Counted from the stretch's first letter, positions 15,759-25,842 are shown. The stretch is DNA of 64,000 nt from Burkholderiales bacterium (GCA_017307865.1 JAFKGE010000016.1:158633-222632), one strand, 5' to 3'. Notes: generated by a model not told the origin, from the sequence alone. Numbers and translations are program-made.

Positions 15759-17381
15759 TCACATGCGAAAAACGCCAAATCTGACGTCCGGCACCGGCGC
15801 GTTCTGCGCCGCCGACAGGCCCAGCGCCAGCATGCGGCGCGTGTCGGCGGGGTCGATGATGCCGTCGTCCCACAGGCGCGCGGTGGCGTAGTAGGGGTGG
15901 CCCTGGTGTTCGTACTGCTGGCGGATCGGGGCCTTGAAGGCTTCCTCTTCCTCGGCCGACCATTGGCCGCCCTTGGCCTCGATGCCGTCGCGCCGCACGG
16001 TGGCCAGCACGCTGGCGGCCTGCTCGCCGCCCATCACGCTGATGCGCGCGTTGGGCCACATCCACAAAAACCGCGGGCTGTACGCGCGCCCGCACATGCC
16101 GTAGTTGCCGGCGCCGAAGCTGCCGCCGATGATGACGGTGAACTTGGGCACGTTGGCCGTGGCCACGGCCGTGACCAGCTTGGCGCCGTGGCGCGCGATG
16201 CCTTCGTTCTCGTACTTGCGGCCCACCATGAAGCCGGTGATGTTCTGCAAGAAAACGAGCGGAATCTTGCGCTGGCAGCACAGCTCGATGAAGTGCGCGC
16301 CCTTTTGCGCCGATTCGCTGAACAGGATGCCGTTGTTGGCGACGATGCCAACCGGCATGCCCTCGATGTGGGCAAAGCCGCACACCAGCGTGGTGCCGAA
16401 GCGCGCCTTGAACTCCTGGAACTCGCTGCCGTCGACGATGCGGGCGATGATCTCGCGCACGTCGAAGGGCTTGCGCGAATCGGTGGGGATCACGCCGTGC
16501 AGTTCCTCGGCGGCGTACTTGGGCGCCACGGGGGGTTGCAGCGCGCCGGCGCGCGTCTTGGTGCGGTTCAGGTGCGCCACCACCTCGCGCGCCAGCGCCA
16601 GCGCGTGGGTGTCGTTTTGCGCCAGGTGGTCGGCCACGCCCGACAGGCGGGTGTGCACGTCGCCGCCGCCCAGGTCTTCGCTGCTCACCACCTCGCCCGT
16701 GGCGGCCTTGACCAGGGGCGGGCCGCCCAGAAAGATGGTGCCCTGGTTCTTGACGATGATGGCCTCGTCGCTCATGGCGGGCACGTAGGCGCCGCCGGCC
16801 GTGCAACTGCCCATGACGACCGCGATCTGCGCGATGCCCTGCGCGCTCAGGTTGGCCTGGTTGTAGAAGATGCGGCCGAAGTGCTCGCGGTCGGGGAAGA
16901 CCTCGTCCTGGTTGGGCAGATTGGCGCCGCCCGAGTCGACCAGGTAGATGCAGGGCAGGCGGTTCTGCTCGGCGATCTCCTGCGCGCGCAGGTGCTTTTT
17001 GACGGTCATCGGGTAATAGGTGCCGCCCTTCACCGTGGCGTCGTTGCAGACGATCATGCAGTCCACGCCCGACACGCGGCCGATGCCGGCCACCAGCCCC
17101 GCCGCCGGCGCCGCGTCCGTGCCATCGCGGTCCGGGTACATGTGCAGCGCGGCCAGCGGCGCGATTTCCAGAAAGGGCGTGCCCGGGTCCAGCAGCATCT
17201 GCACGCGCACGCGCGGCAGCAGCTTGCCGCGGTCCATGTGCTTCTTGCGCGCGGCCTCGCCGCCGCCCTGCCCGACCTTGGCGACCGTGGCATGAAGGTC
17301 GGCCACCAGCGCGCGCATCGCGTCGGCGTTGGCCTGAAAGTCGGCCGAACGGGCATTGAGCTTGGATTGAATGACGGGCAT
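15759..17381 (-). CDS. liuB: Methylcrotonyl-CoA carboxylase, carboxyltransferase subunit
   Basis: A 540-residue carboxyltransferase (beta) subunit that transfers CO2 from carboxybiotin on the LiuD partner to 3-methylcrotonyl-CoA. It has the two crotonase-like halves: the first with [19 protein letters not shown] and [19 protein letters not shown], the second with [37 protein letters not shown] and [19 protein letters not shown]. These segments are characteristic of MCC beta rather than propionyl-CoA carboxylase. It is separated from liuC and liuD by vapBC and the DinB gene. Confidence 0.93.
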   Translation of the reverse strand: MPVIQSKLNARSADFQANADAMRALVADLHATVAKVGQGGGEAARKKHMDRGKLLPRVRVQMLLDPGTPFLEIAPLAALHMYPDRDGTDAAPAAGLVAGIGRVSGVDCMIVCNDATVKGGTYYPMTVKKHLRAQEIAEQNRLPCIYLVDSGGANLPNQDEVFPDREHFGRIFYNQANLSAQGIAQIAVVMGSCTAGGAYVPAMSDEAIIVKNQGTIFLGGPPLVKAATGEVVSSEDLGGGDVHTRLSGVADHLAQNDTHALALAREVVAHLNRTKTRAGALQPPVAPKYAAEELHGVIPTDSRKPFDVREIIARIVDGSEFQEFKARFGTTLVCGFAHIEGMPVGIVANNGILFSESAQKGAHFIELCCQRKIPLVFLQNITGFMVGRKYENEGIARHGAKLVTAVATANVPKFTVIIGGSFGAGNYGMCGRAYSPRFLWMWPNARISVMGGEQAASVLATVRRDGIEAKGGQWSAEEEEAFKAPIRQQYEHQGHPYYATARLWDDGIIDPADTRRMLALGLSAAQNAPVPDVRFGVFRM

Positions 17382-17389
17382 GGATAACC

Positions 17390-17450
17390 TTTACTATGAA
17401 TCGAATAGCTGTTCGCGCTTGTCGGACGCCGGCTCAAGCCGTTTTTTGTT
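17390..17450 (+). repeat. ATAGCTGC-type dispersed repeat, copy 5
   Basis: Reads ACTATGAATCGAATAGCTG, then TTCGCGCTTGTCGG and GCCGGCTCAAGCCGTTTTTT. It overlaps the 3' end of the acyl-CoA synthetase gene (stop 17434-17436), so the last residues of that protein (about EQKTA) are encoded by the repeat. Confidence 0.8.
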
Positions 17451-19152
17451 CGGATATTCCAAGTTCGCGCACCATCGCCTCGCGAATCTTGAACTTCTGG
17501 ATCTTGCCCGTCACCGTCATCGGAAAGGCGTCGACGAAGCGGATGTAGCGCGGCACCTTGTAGTGCGCGATCTTGCCTTGGCAGAAGGCGCGCACCTCGT
17601 CTGCGGTCAAATCCTGTCCGGGCTTGGTGATGATCCAGGCGCACAGCTCCTCGCCGAACTTCAGGTCGGGCACGCCCACCACCTGCACGTCCTGCACCTG
17701 CGGATGGCGATAGAGGAATTCCTCGATCTCGCGCGGATAGACGTTCTCGCCGCCGCGGATCACCATGTCCTTGATGCGGCCGACGATGTTGACGTAGCCC
17801 TCCTCGTCCATGGTGGCCAGGTCGCCCGTGTGCATCCAGCCCTCGGCATCGATCGCCTCGGCGGTGCGCGCCGGGTCTTCCCAATAGCCCTGCATCACCG
17901 AGTAGCCCTTGGTGCAGAACTCGCCGCGTTCGCCCACCGGCACGGTCTCGCCGCTTGCGGGGTCGATGATCTTGATCTGCAGGTGCGGCTGCACCCCACC
18001 GACGGTGGACACGCGCTTGTCCAGCGGCGTGTCGGTGGAGCTCTGGCAGCTGACGGGCGAAGTCTCGGTCATGCCGTAGGCGATGGTCACCTCGCGCATG
18101 TGCATCTCGCTTTGCACGCGCTTCATCACCTCGACCGGGCAGGGGCTGCCGGCCATGATGCCGGTGCGCAGGGTGGACAGGTCGAACTCCGCAAAGCGCG
18201 GGTGATCCAGCTCGGCGATGAACATGGTGGGCACGCCGTGCAGGCCGGTGCACTTTTCGTCCTGCACCGTCTGCAGCACCGACAGCGGCTCGAACGCGTC
18301 GTTGGGGTAGACGATGCAGCCGCCGTGCGTCAGCACCGCCAGGTTGCCCAGCACCATGCCGAAGCAGTGGTACAGCGGCACGGGGATGCACAGGCGGTCC
18401 TGCTCGGTCAGCTTCATCGCCTCGCCGATGAAAAAGCCGTTGTTCAGGATGTTGCGGTGCGTCAGCGTGGCGCCCTTGGGAAAACCGGTGGTGCCGCTGG
18501 TGAACTGGATGTTGATGGCATCCTGGTTGTGCAGCAGCCGCGCCACCTGCGCCAGGCGCGCATCCTGCGGGTCGCCGGTCTTCAGCAGCGCCGAAAAGCG
18601 GCTGAAGCCCGCTTCGTCCGCTCCTTCGCCTTCGACGTCGATCCAGAACACGTGTTGCAGATGCGGCAGGGTCTTGGACTGCAGGGCCTCGCCTGCCTTG
18701 GCGTGCGCCCACTCGGGCGCCAGCTCGCGCAGCATGCCCAGGTAGTCGCTGGTCTTGAAGCGCGGCATGGTGACCAGCGCCTTGCACGCCACCTTGTTGA
18801 GCGCGTATTCCACCTCGGCCGTGCGGTAGGCCGGGTTGATGTTGACCAGCACCAGCCCCGCCATGGCGGTGGCCAGTTGCATCAACACCCATTCGGCGTT
18901 GTTGTGCGACCAGATGCCGATGCGATCGCCGGGCTTGAGGCCCAGCGCCAGCAAGGCGCTGGCCAGGCGGCGCGACTCGGTCTGCAACTGGCGATAGGTG
19001 TAGCGGCGCTTCTGGTGCGCCGACACCAGAGCTTCGCGCTCGGGAAAGCGCGCGACCATGTCGTCGAAGAAGGCGCCGATGGTCTGCTCGATCAGGGCCG
19101 GGCGGGTGGCGCCCTGGGCGTGGCTGTGGGTCAAGGTTTGCTGGCTGCTCAT
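17434..19152 (-). CDS. AMP-binding acyl-CoA synthetase
   Basis: A 572-residue adenylate-forming ligase that activates a carboxylic acid to its CoA thioester. It shows the P-loop [16 protein letters not shown], the A5 region [15 protein letters not shown], the hinge [16 protein letters not shown], and the catalytic lysine in [14 protein letters not shown]. Its place upstream of liuB, and a divergent AraC regulator, suggest activation of isovalerate or a related short or medium acid. The substrate is inferred. The C-terminal few residues come from a dispersed repeat. Confidence 0.9.
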   Translation of the reverse strand: MSSQQTLTHSHAQGATRPALIEQTIGAFFDDMVARFPEREALVSAHQKRRYTYRQLQTESRRLASALLALGLKPGDRIGIWSHNNAEWVLMQLATAMAGLVLVNINPAYRTAEVEYALNKVACKALVTMPRFKTSDYLGMLRELAPEWAHAKAGEALQSKTLPHLQHVFWIDVEGEGADEAGFSRFSALLKTGDPQDARLAQVARLLHNQDAINIQFTSGTTGFPKGATLTHRNILNNGFFIGEAMKLTEQDRLCIPVPLYHCFGMVLGNLAVLTHGGCIVYPNDAFEPLSVLQTVQDEKCTGLHGVPTMFIAELDHPRFAEFDLSTLRTGIMAGSPCPVEVMKRVQSEMHMREVTIAYGMTETSPVSCQSSTDTPLDKRVSTVGGVQPHLQIKIIDPASGETVPVGERGEFCTKGYSVMQGYWEDPARTAEAIDAEGWMHTGDLATMDEEGYVNIVGRIKDMVIRGGENVYPREIEEFLYRHPQVQDVQVVGVPDLKFGEELCAWIITKPGQDLTADEVRAFCQGKIAHYKVPRYIRFVDAFPMTVTGKIQKFKIREAMVRELGISEQKTA

Positions 19153-19170
19153 GGTGCTTGTCTCCGCTGG

Positions 19171-19217
19171 CGTCGGCAGGCGCGGCTCATCACACGCGCA
19201 AGTTCCGCCTGTCGGCG
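19171..19217. promoter_or_regulatory. Inverted repeat between acyl-CoA synthetase and AraC genes
   Basis: CGTCGGCAGGCG (19171-19182) and CGCCTGTCGGCG (19206-19217) are near-complementary 12-bp arms (two mismatches) in the 127-bp divergent intergenic space. This is a candidate operator for the adjacent AraC-type regulator, based on position and symmetry only. Confidence 0.3.
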
Positions 19218-19279
19218 CAGCTTACGCCGCCAAGGCCGTGAGTGAAATGACAAAATGGTTGCAAATCCAGCCATCGTTC

Positions 19280-20353
19280 ATGAGCTCACCTGATCGAACC
19301 GGGGCCGCGCCCGACATTGCGGCGCCCACCGGCACACCGATGGCGTTCGTCCGCGCCATCGTACAGGCCTACGCGCAGCGCGGCCTGGATGCCGATGCCG
19401 CCCTGGCCAAGGCACAAATCACGACACCTGCCGGGGCGGCAGAGGCCGGGTACGTCAGCGCCCTGCAGTTCGAGCGCCTGTGCTTTGCGGCCATGCAGGA
19501 ACTGGACGACGAGGCGCCCGGCTGGTTTCACCGCCGCCTGCCTTGGGGCAGCTACGGCATGCTGGCACGCGCCTCGCAGGGGGCCCCCACGCTGGGCGTG
19601 GCGCTGACGCGCTGGTGCCGCCACCACGGCCTGCTGACGTCGGACGTTCAATTGCGGCTGGCGGTGGCGGGCGACCGCGCCAGCGTGCAACTGACGGGCC
19701 AGCTGCCCGCCACGGCACCGCGCGAGTTCGCCCTGCTCTCGCTGCTGCGCAACGTGCACGGCCTGGCCTGCTGGTGGACCGACTCGCGCATCCCTCTGCA
19801 GTCGGCCGACTTTCCCTTTGCCGCGCCACCGCATGCCGAGGTCTATGCCCGGCTGTTTCCGGGCCCGGTGGTGTTCGACGCACCCGCCGCCGCCCTGCGC
19901 TTCGACGCCCGCTACCTCGACTTGCCCTTGCGCCGCGACAACGCCGCGCTCGACCAGATGCTGCATCGCGCCCTGCCGCTGATGGTGCGGCCCTATCGGC
20001 GCGACCGCCTGCTGGCGCTGCGGGTGCGCCAGCTGCTGCAGGCCGACCTGGCGCACACGGCGCAATCGCTGGCGGCCGCGCTGGCCTTGTCGCCCCGCAG
20101 CCTGCACCGGCAGCTGGCGGCCGAGGGCATGGCCTTGCAAGCCCTCAAGGACGAGCAGCGCCAGGCGCGCGCGGTCGAACTGCTGCAGCGCAGCCGGCGG
20201 CCCGTCAAGCAGATCGCGCGCGAGGTGGGTTTTGGCAGCGACAAGAGCTTTGCCCGCGCCTTTCGCCTCTGGACCGGGCAAACCCCCGAGGCCTGCCGCA
20301 ACGACGGCCGCGCCGACGCTCAGGCGGGCGCGCGACCCGCGAACGCGGCGTAG
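19280..20353 (+). CDS. AraC family transcriptional regulator
   Basis: A 357-residue regulator of the ArgR/OruR-like AraC subgroup. The N-terminal ~220 residues form the effector domain (AFVRAIVQAYAQRGLDADA opens it). The C-terminal HTH pair ends with VKQIAREVGFGSDKSFARAF and RLWTGQTPEACR. ATG 19280 (MSSPDRTG) is taken as start; ATG 19247 in the same frame is possible. It is divergent from the acyl-CoA synthetase gene that begins the catabolic block and probably controls it. It converges with thiE, overlapping its end by 34 bp. Confidence 0.87.
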   Translation: MSSPDRTGAAPDIAAPTGTPMAFVRAIVQAYAQRGLDADAALAKAQITTPAGAAEAGYVSALQFERLCFAAMQELDDEAPGWFHRRLPWGSYGMLARASQGAPTLGVALTRWCRHHGLLTSDVQLRLAVAGDRASVQLTGQLPATAPREFALLSLLRNVHGLACWWTDSRIPLQSADFPFAAPPHAEVYARLFPGPVVFDAPAAALRFDARYLDLPLRRDNAALDQMLHRALPLMVRPYRRDRLLALRVRQLLQADLAHTAQSLAAALALSPRSLHRQLAAEGMALQALKDEQRQARAVELLQRSRRPVKQIAREVGFGSDKSFARAFRLWTGQTPEACRNDGRADAQAGARPANAA

Positions 20354-21009
20354 AGCGCACTGGCCGCCGCCTGCGGATCGGCCGCGCTGCAGATCGCCGA
20401 CACCACGCACACCCCGACCACGCCGCTGCCGCGCAGCAGGGCCGCGCGCGCCACGTCGATGCCGCCGATGGCGACGCAGGGCAGGCCGGCCTGCGCGGCC
20501 AGGGCGCGCACGCCGTCCAGGCCCAGGCCCGCGCCGGCGTCCGGCTTGGTGGCGGTGTCGAAGGCCGGCGAAAGCCCGATCAGATCGACATAGCCGCTGG
20601 CCCGCGCGGCAGCGCATTCCGCTGCGCTGGCGGCCGACAGCCCGAGCAGGGGCCGCGGGCCCAGGATGCGCCGCACCTCGGCCACCGGCACATCGCCCTG
20701 ACCGACGTGGATGTGCACGTTCCGACCTTCGTCCAGCAATTGCCGTGCCACGGCCACCCGGTCGTTGACGACCACCGGCACGCGTCGCCCGGTGCCACGC
20801 GTGACGGCCTGCACGGCATCCAGCACTTGACGCGTCAGCTGCGCAAAGGCCTCATCGTCCAAGTTCTTGTCGCGCACCTGCACGATGCCCGCACCCCCGG
20901 CCACCGCCGCCGCCACCGTCTGCGCCACCGTGCGGCCGGCGCACGCGCACAGGTCGGTGTCGGTGACGAAGTACAGGCGGGGATCGACCCCGCTCCAGCG
21001 CGCATCCAT
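20320..21009 (-). CDS. thiE: Thiamine phosphate synthase
   Basis: A 229-residue TIM-barrel enzyme joining HMP-pyrophosphate and thiazole phosphate to make thiamine phosphate. Landmarks are RLYFVTDTDLCAC, GIVQVRDKNLDDEAF with the pyrophosphate-binding residues, VPVVVNDRVAVARQ, HVGQGDVPVAEVRRILG and PCVAIGGIDVARAALL. It follows thiM by 20 bp, making a thiazole-salvage pair. No TPP riboswitch is visible upstream of thiM. Confidence 0.92.
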   Translation of the reverse strand: MDARWSGVDPRLYFVTDTDLCACAGRTVAQTVAAAVAGGAGIVQVRDKNLDDEAFAQLTRQVLDAVQAVTRGTGRRVPVVVNDRVAVARQLLDEGRNVHIHVGQGDVPVAEVRRILGPRPLLGLSAASAAECAAARASGYVDLIGLSPAFDTATKPDAGAGLGLDGVRALAAQAGLPCVAIGGIDVARAALLRGSGVVGVCVVSAICSAADPQAAASALYAAFAGRAPA

Positions 21010-21029
21010 GGCGGGGTACGGCTTTCTGC

Positions 21030-21884
21030 TCAGAGCGTTCGCGTTTCGACCTGCACGTCGGCCCGTGCGAAATCGGCCGATGGCAGCGCATGCAGCGCGT
21101 CGACAAACGCCACCTGAAAACTGCCAGGCCCCGCCGCCCGCGCACCGGCTGCCGCCCCGGCCAGCGCGAAGTGCGCGTGCGCCGCCACCGTGGCCGCCCA
21201 GTCGCCCGCAAGCCGCTCGCCGCCCAAGGCGCGACCCGCCGCCAGGTAGGCGACGACCAGCGCGCCCAGCGCGCAGCCCATGCCGACCACCTTGGGCATC
21301 AGGGCGTGACCGCCGCCGATGCGGGCGACGAGCGCTTGCGCGCCCTCCACGGCCACCACCGCATCGCGCGCGCCCGACACGGCCACCACGCCACCCGTGG
21401 TCTGCGCCAGCCGGATGGCCGCCGGCAGCACGGCGTCGACCTCGTCGGTCGAGTCCACGCCACGGCCGCCGGCGCCAGCGCCCGCCAGCGCGGCGATCTC
21501 CGACGCGTTGCCGCGCACCACGGTGGGCCGCGCCGCCGCCGCCTGGCGAATCTTGATGGTGCGAAAGGCCACGACACCCACGCTCACCGGGTCCAGCACC
21601 CAGGGCTTGCCCGTCTCGCTGGCCACGCTGATCGCGGCATCCGCAGCCAGCAGTTGGTGGTTGCTGGCCGTTCCCAGGTTGATCAGGATGCCGTCGGCCA
21701 CGCCGGCAAACTGCGCCGCGTCGGCCTCGTGGTCGATCATGGCCGGCGCAGCGCCCGCGGCCAGCAGCACGTTGGCGCTGAACTGCTGCACCACCGTATT
21801 GGTGATGGCCTGCACCAGCGGCGCCGAGACCTGCAGGCGGGCGTGCAGGGCCGGCAGATCGGGCGTGAAAGCGGTCGTGCTCAT
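21030..21884 (-). CDS. thiM: Hydroxyethylthiazole kinase
   Basis: A 284-residue ribokinase-fold kinase phosphorylating 4-methyl-5-(2-hydroxyethyl)thiazole for thiamine salvage. The N-terminal PLVQAITNTVVQQFSANVLLAAGAAPAM (described across the block), ILINLGTASNHQLLAA, KPWVLDPVSVGV and the catalytic loop ALMPKVVGMGCALGALV are all present. It is followed by thiE. The C-terminal ~30 residues beyond the usual fold are alanine-rich. Confidence 0.92.
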   Translation of the reverse strand: MSTTAFTPDLPALHARLQVSAPLVQAITNTVVQQFSANVLLAAGAAPAMIDHEADAAQFAGVADGILINLGTASNHQLLAADAAISVASETGKPWVLDPVSVGVVAFRTIKIRQAAAARPTVVRGNASEIAALAGAGAGGRGVDSTDEVDAVLPAAIRLAQTTGGVVAVSGARDAVVAVEGAQALVARIGGGHALMPKVVGMGCALGALVVAYLAAGRALGGERLAGDWAATVAAHAHFALAGAAAGARAAGPGSFQVAFVDALHALPSADFARADVQVETRTL

Positions 21885-21908
21885 GTCAAAAGATGGGAAA
21901 GGCGCCGG

Positions 21909-22094
21909 TCAAGCGCGCGGCCACAGCTGCTGCACGAACAGCACGGCAAAAAAACCGAACGCTGCCAGCAAGGTCCACTTCAGGATCAGCCAGCCGCGCC
22001 GGCGATGCCGCTGCTGGCCGGTGAGAGCGAACATCCCGTAGCTGACGGCGGCTGCCAGCAAAGCCAGCAGGATCAAAAGGCGAAACAGCGTCAC
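21909..22094 (-). CDS. Small two-helix membrane protein, unknown function
   Basis: A 61-residue protein with two hydrophobic segments (LLILLALLAAAVSYGMFAL and LKWTLLAAFGFFAVLFVQQL) separated by a basic QQRHRRRG loop, so a likely hairpin membrane protein. Not assigned to a named family here. It lies between lpxC and thiM on the same strand, 24 bp upstream of thiM. The clean hydrophobic pattern supports it being real. Confidence 0.65.
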   Translation of the reverse strand: MTLFRLLILLALLAAAVSYGMFALTGQQRHRRRGWLILKWTLLAAFGFFAVLFVQQLWPRA

Positions 22095-22125
22095 GGCAGT
22101 TCAGGCTGGCCGATGCGCCCGCGCC

Positions 22126-23049
22126 CTACCAGGCCCGCGCCAGCTCGGCAAAGCCCGCCGGCGCCTGGCGCGCGTGCTCGAAGCTGACCAGCTCCCAGGC
22201 ATCGGCCTGCGCCAGCAGGGCGCGCAGCAACTGGTTGTTGAGCGCGTGACCGGAGCGAAAGGCGCTGTAGGCCGCCAGCATGGGGTGACCGATGCAGTAC
22301 AGGTCGCCAATGGCGTCCAGGATCTTGTGCTTGGCGAATTCCTCCGCGTAGCGCAGACCGTCGGCGTTGAGCACCTTGGTGTCGTCCATCACGATGGCGT
22401 TGTCCAGGCCGCCGCCCAGCGCCAGGCCGTTGGCGCGCATGGTCTCGACGTCGCGCGAGAAGGCGAAGGTGCGCGCGCGCGCGATGTCGCGGCTGTAGCG
22501 GCCCGAGCCCATGTCGAACTCGACGCGCTGCCCGGTGGCGTCCACCGCCGGGTGATGAAACTCGATCTCGAAACTGAGCGTGAAGCCGTGATGCGGCGTG
22601 AGAAGCGCCCACTTGATCTGCTCGCCCTCGCCTTCGCTCACCTCCACCGGCTTGAGCACCCGCAGAAACTTCTTGGGCGCCTTCTGCGGCTCGATGCCGG
22701 CGCTTTGCAGCAGGTAGACGAAGGAGGAGGCCGAGCCGTCGAGAATGGGCACCTCCTCGGCGGTGATGTCGATGTACAGGTTGTCCAGCCCCAGGCCGGC
22801 GCAGGCCGACATCAGGTGCTCGATGGTGCGCACCTTGACGTCGCCACGCGAGATGGTGGAGGCCAGGCGCGTGTCGGTGACCGATTGCGCGTTGACGGGG
22901 ATGTCGACCGGCTGCGGCAGGTCGATGCGGCGAAACACGATGCCGGTATCCGGCGGCGCCGGACGCAGCGTGAGCTCGACCCGCTCGCCGCTGTGCAGGC
23001 CGACGCCCACCGCGCGGGTCAGCGTCTTGAGGGTGCGTTGCGCAAGCAT
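22126..23049 (-). CDS. lpxC: UDP-3-O-acyl-N-acetylglucosamine deacetylase
   Basis: A 307-residue zinc amidase for the committed step of lipid A synthesis. The N-terminal [20 protein letters not shown], the first zinc ligand in [16 protein letters not shown], and the [17 protein letters not shown] motif (HKxxDxxGD with two zinc ligands and the catalytic aspartate) are intact. It is the last gene of the dcw cluster, after ftsZ, and shows that this organism makes lipopolysaccharide. Confidence 0.95.
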   Translation of the reverse strand: MLAQRTLKTLTRAVGVGLHSGERVELTLRPAPPDTGIVFRRIDLPQPVDIPVNAQSVTDTRLASTISRGDVKVRTIEHLMSACAGLGLDNLYIDITAEEVPILDGSASSFVYLLQSAGIEPQKAPKKFLRVLKPVEVSEGEGEQIKWALLTPHHGFTLSFEIEFHHPAVDATGQRVEFDMGSGRYSRDIARARTFAFSRDVETMRANGLALGGGLDNAIVMDDTKVLNADGLRYAEEFAKHKILDAIGDLYCIGHPMLAAYSAFRSGHALNNQLLRALLAQADAWELVSFEHARQAPAGFAELARAW

Positions 23050-23105
23050 AACCGTGGATTTTAATTTTTTTGGCGCACGTCATCCTGCCTGGCCGCCAAA
23101 GCGAA

Positions 23106-23155
23106 GCGCCCCGGACGGGGCGCCTCACCAGTCCGTCCGGCACGCGCGGACGGAC
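23106..23155 (-). terminator. Two GC-rich hairpins between ftsZ and lpxC
   Basis: Two perfect 8-bp stems: GCGCCCCG/CGGGGCGC (23106-23123) and GTCCGTCC/GGACGGAC (23131-23155). They follow the ftsZ stop in the direction of transcription. No clear U-run follows either, so they may partly terminate transcription or act as an mRNA-processing or stability structure before lpxC. Confidence 0.4.
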
Positions 23156-23171
23156 CGGAGCCGATGACCGA

Positions 23172-24407
23172 TCAATCGGCTTGTTTGCGCAGGAAGGCCG
23201 GGATCTCCACGTCGTCCATGCCGCCCGAGGACAGCGCATCGACGCGCGCGGCGGCGTGGCTGCGGTCCATGGTGCGCGGCGAGGTCCACACGCGCGGCAC
23301 GATGGCCGGGTCGTAGCCCGCCTGGCCGCCGGCCATGCGCGTGCCGGCCGGCGCGGCGGCCATGCCGCCCATCGTGAAGGGCACGTTGTCGGTGCCGGTG
23401 CGCAGGCCGCCCTGCACCACGGTGATCGGCTGGCGCCGACCGGCGCCCTGGCGCGACAGCCCCGTGGCAACCACGGTGACGCGCAGCTCGTCGCCCAGCG
23501 CGTCGTCGTAGGCGGCGCCGTAGACCACGTGGGCCTGGTCGGAGGCGTAGGCGCGGATGGTCTCCATCGCGGCCTTGGACTCGCTCAGCTTGAAGCTGCC
23601 CTTGGCGGCGGTGATCAGCACCAGCACCCCCTTGGCACCCGACAGGTCGATGCCCTCCAGCAGCGGGCAGGCCACGGCCTGCTCGGCGGCGATGCGCGCG
23701 CGGTCCGGGCCGCTGGCCGTGGCCGTGCCCATCATCGCCTTGCCGGGCTCGCTCATCACGGTGCGCACATCCTCGAAGTCGACGTTGATGTGGCCGTAGT
23801 CGTTGATGATCTCGGCAATGCCGCCGACGGCGTTCTTGAGCACGTCGTTGGCTTGGGCAAAGGCCTCGTCCTGCGTGATGTCGTCACCCAGCACTTCGAG
23901 CAATTTCTCGTTCAGCACGACGATCAGCGAATCGACGTTGGCCTCCAGCTCGGCCAGGCCGGTCTCGGCGTTGGTCATGCGCCGGCCTCCCTCCCAGTCG
24001 AAGGGCTTGGTGACCACGCCCACGGTCAGGATGCCCATGTCCTTGGCGACACGCGCGATCACCGGCGCCGCGCCGGTGCCGGTGCCGCCGCCCATGCCGG
24101 CGGTGATGAACAGCATGTGCGCGCCGCGGATGGCCTGGCGGATTTCGTCCGCGGCCGCCTCGGCCGCCTCGCGCCCCTTGTCGGGCTTGCTGCCCGCGCC
24201 CAGACCCGTGGAGCCCAGCTGGATGACCGACTGCGCCAGCACGCGCGACAGCGCCTGAGCATCGGTGTTGGCGCAGATGAACTCCACGCCCTGCACATGG
24301 CGCTCGATCATGTGGTCGACAGCGTTGCCGCCGCCGCCGCCGACGCCGATGACCTTGATCTGGGTGCCCGAGTTGAAGCTCTCGGTTTCAATCATCTCGA
24401 TGCTCAT
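23172..24407 (-). CDS. ftsZ: Cell division GTPase FtsZ
   Basis: A 411-residue tubulin homologue forming the division ring. The GTP-binding GMGGGTGTG motif is at residues 104-112, the T7 loop region is ANVDSLIVVLNEKLL onward, and the conserved C-terminal peptide VEIPAFLRKQAD, which contacts FtsA and ZipA-like partners, is complete. The ATG is preceded by a strong AAGGAG at good spacing. A 172-bp gap with a hairpin separates it from ftsA, so it may have its own mRNA ends. Confidence 0.96.
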   Translation of the reverse strand: MSIEMIETESFNSGTQIKVIGVGGGGGNAVDHMIERHVQGVEFICANTDAQALSRVLAQSVIQLGSTGLGAGSKPDKGREAAEAAADEIRQAIRGAHMLFITAGMGGGTGTGAAPVIARVAKDMGILTVGVVTKPFDWEGGRRMTNAETGLAELEANVDSLIVVLNEKLLEVLGDDITQDEAFAQANDVLKNAVGGIAEIINDYGHINVDFEDVRTVMSEPGKAMMGTATASGPDRARIAAEQAVACPLLEGIDLSGAKGVLVLITAAKGSFKLSESKAAMETIRAYASDQAHVVYGAAYDDALGDELRVTVVATGLSRQGAGRRQPITVVQGGLRTGTDNVPFTMGGMAAAPAGTRMAGGQAGYDPAIVPRVWTSPRTMDRSHAAARVDALSSGGMDDVEIPAFLRKQAD

Positions 24408-24579
24408 GGTGTACTCCTTAACGTGCCTGCAGTTGCCTTGAATGAACGACTTTTTTGAAATGAACTGACGAATTGCCTAGCAAACCTTCGGGGCGCCGCC
24501 CCTCACGAGGGCGGCCCCGTACTCGGCCAGGGCGGGGGGATGGGCGGCACCAAGGCGCCGTGCTTGGGGCGGTGCATGC
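24408..24579 (-). other. ftsA-ftsZ intergenic region with hairpin and strong ribosome-binding site
   Basis: The gap holds a GC-rich inverted repeat around 24490-24520 (GGGGCGCCGCCCC opposite GGGCGGCCCC), then an AT-richer stretch leading to an AAGGAG six bases before the ftsZ ATG. The AT-rich part may hold a promoter, but no convincing -35/-10 pair was found. Confidence 0.35.
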
Positions 24580-25809
24580 TCAGAAGTTCCCCACGATGAA
24601 TTCCTTGATGCGACCGAAGGCCGACTTCACGGAGCCGGCCTTTTGCGCCACCTTGAAGCCGCGCAGGCGCGCCAGCCGCGCCTCTTCGAGCAGGCCCATG
24701 ACGGTGGCCGAGCGCGGCTGGGCCACCATGTCGGACAGCGCGCGCGAATACTTGGGCGCGCCGCGGCGCACGGGCTTGAGGAAGATGTCCTCGCCCAGCT
24801 CGACCATGCCGGGCATCACCGAACTGCCGCCGGTGATCACCACGCCGGAGGACAGCACTTCCTCGAAGCCCGAGTCGCGGATCACCTGCTGCACGAGCTG
24901 GAAAATCTCTTCCACGCGCGGCTCGATCACGCCGGCCAGCGCCTGCTTGGACAGCAGGCGCGGCGTGCGGTCGCCCAGGCCCGGCACCTCGACCTGGGTG
25001 TCGGCCTCGGCCAGCAGCTGCTTGGCGCAACCGTGCGCCACCTTGATGTCCTCGGCGTCCATGGTGGGAGTGCGCAGCGCCATGGCGATGTCGCTGGTGA
25101 TCAGGTCGCCGGCGATCGGTACCACCGCGGTGTGGCGAATGGAGCCGCCGGTGAAGATGGCCACGTCGGTGGTGCCGGCGCCGATGTCCACGCACACCAC
25201 GCCCAGCTCGCGCTCGTCGTCGGTCAGCACGGCATGGCTGGAGGCCAGCGGGTTGAGCAGCAGCTGGTCGACCTCCAGGCCGCAGCGGCGCACGCACTTG
25301 ACGATGTTCTCGGCCGCGCTTTGCGCGCCGGTGACGATGTGCACCTTGGCCTCCAGGCGCATGCCGCTCATGCCCACGGGCTCGCGCACGTCCTGGCCGT
25401 CGATGATGAATTCCTGCGGCTCGACCAGCAGCAGGCGCTGGTCGCTGGAGATGTTGATGGTCTTGGCGGCGTCGACCACGTGCATCACGTCCGAGGGCGA
25501 GACCTCCTTGCTGCGCACCGCCACCATGCCGCTGGAGTTGAAGCCGCGGATGTGGCTGCCCGTGATGCCGGTGTAGACGCGGCCGATCTTGCAGTCGGCC
25601 ATCAGCTCGGCCTCTTTCAGGGCCTGCTGGATGCTTGCCACCGTGGCGTCGATGTTGACCACCACGCCGCGCTTGAGCCCATGGCTGGGCGCGCTGCCCA
25701 GGCCCGCCAGGCGCAGGTCGCCGCCGGGCAGCACCTCGGCCACCACCACCATGATCTTGGCGGTGCCGATGTCCAGCCCGACGATCAAATCCTTGAACTC
25801 TTTTGCCAT
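24580..25809 (-). CDS. ftsA: Cell division protein FtsA
   Basis: A 409-residue actin-like ATPase that tethers FtsZ to the membrane. It shows LIVGLDIGTAKIMVVVAEV at the N-terminus, the 1C-domain segment GITGSHIRGFNSSGMVAV, VCVDIGAGTTDVAIFTGG (phosphate 2), and VVITGGSSVMPGMVELGE. The C-terminus SAFGRIKEFIVGNF is the membrane-targeting amphipathic helix. It lies 33 bp after ftsQ in the usual order. Confidence 0.95.
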   Translation of the reverse strand: MAKEFKDLIVGLDIGTAKIMVVVAEVLPGGDLRLAGLGSAPSHGLKRGVVVNIDATVASIQQALKEAELMADCKIGRVYTGITGSHIRGFNSSGMVAVRSKEVSPSDVMHVVDAAKTINISSDQRLLLVEPQEFIIDGQDVREPVGMSGMRLEAKVHIVTGAQSAAENIVKCVRRCGLEVDQLLLNPLASSHAVLTDDERELGVVCVDIGAGTTDVAIFTGGSIRHTAVVPIAGDLITSDIAMALRTPTMDAEDIKVAHGCAKQLLAEADTQVEVPGLGDRTPRLLSKQALAGVIEPRVEEIFQLVQQVIRDSGFEEVLSSGVVITGGSSVMPGMVELGEDIFLKPVRRGAPKYSRALSDMVAQPRSATVMGLLEEARLARLRGFKVAQKAGSVKSAFGRIKEFIVGNF

Positions 25810-25842
25810 TGTTCTACCTGTCGTTGCCCGTGTGCCGGCGCC

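Noticed and set aside
21885..22125. Possible TPP riboswitch upstream of thiM
   Set aside because: Only 24 bp separate thiM from the small membrane protein gene, and no THI-box pattern was seen there or before lpxC.
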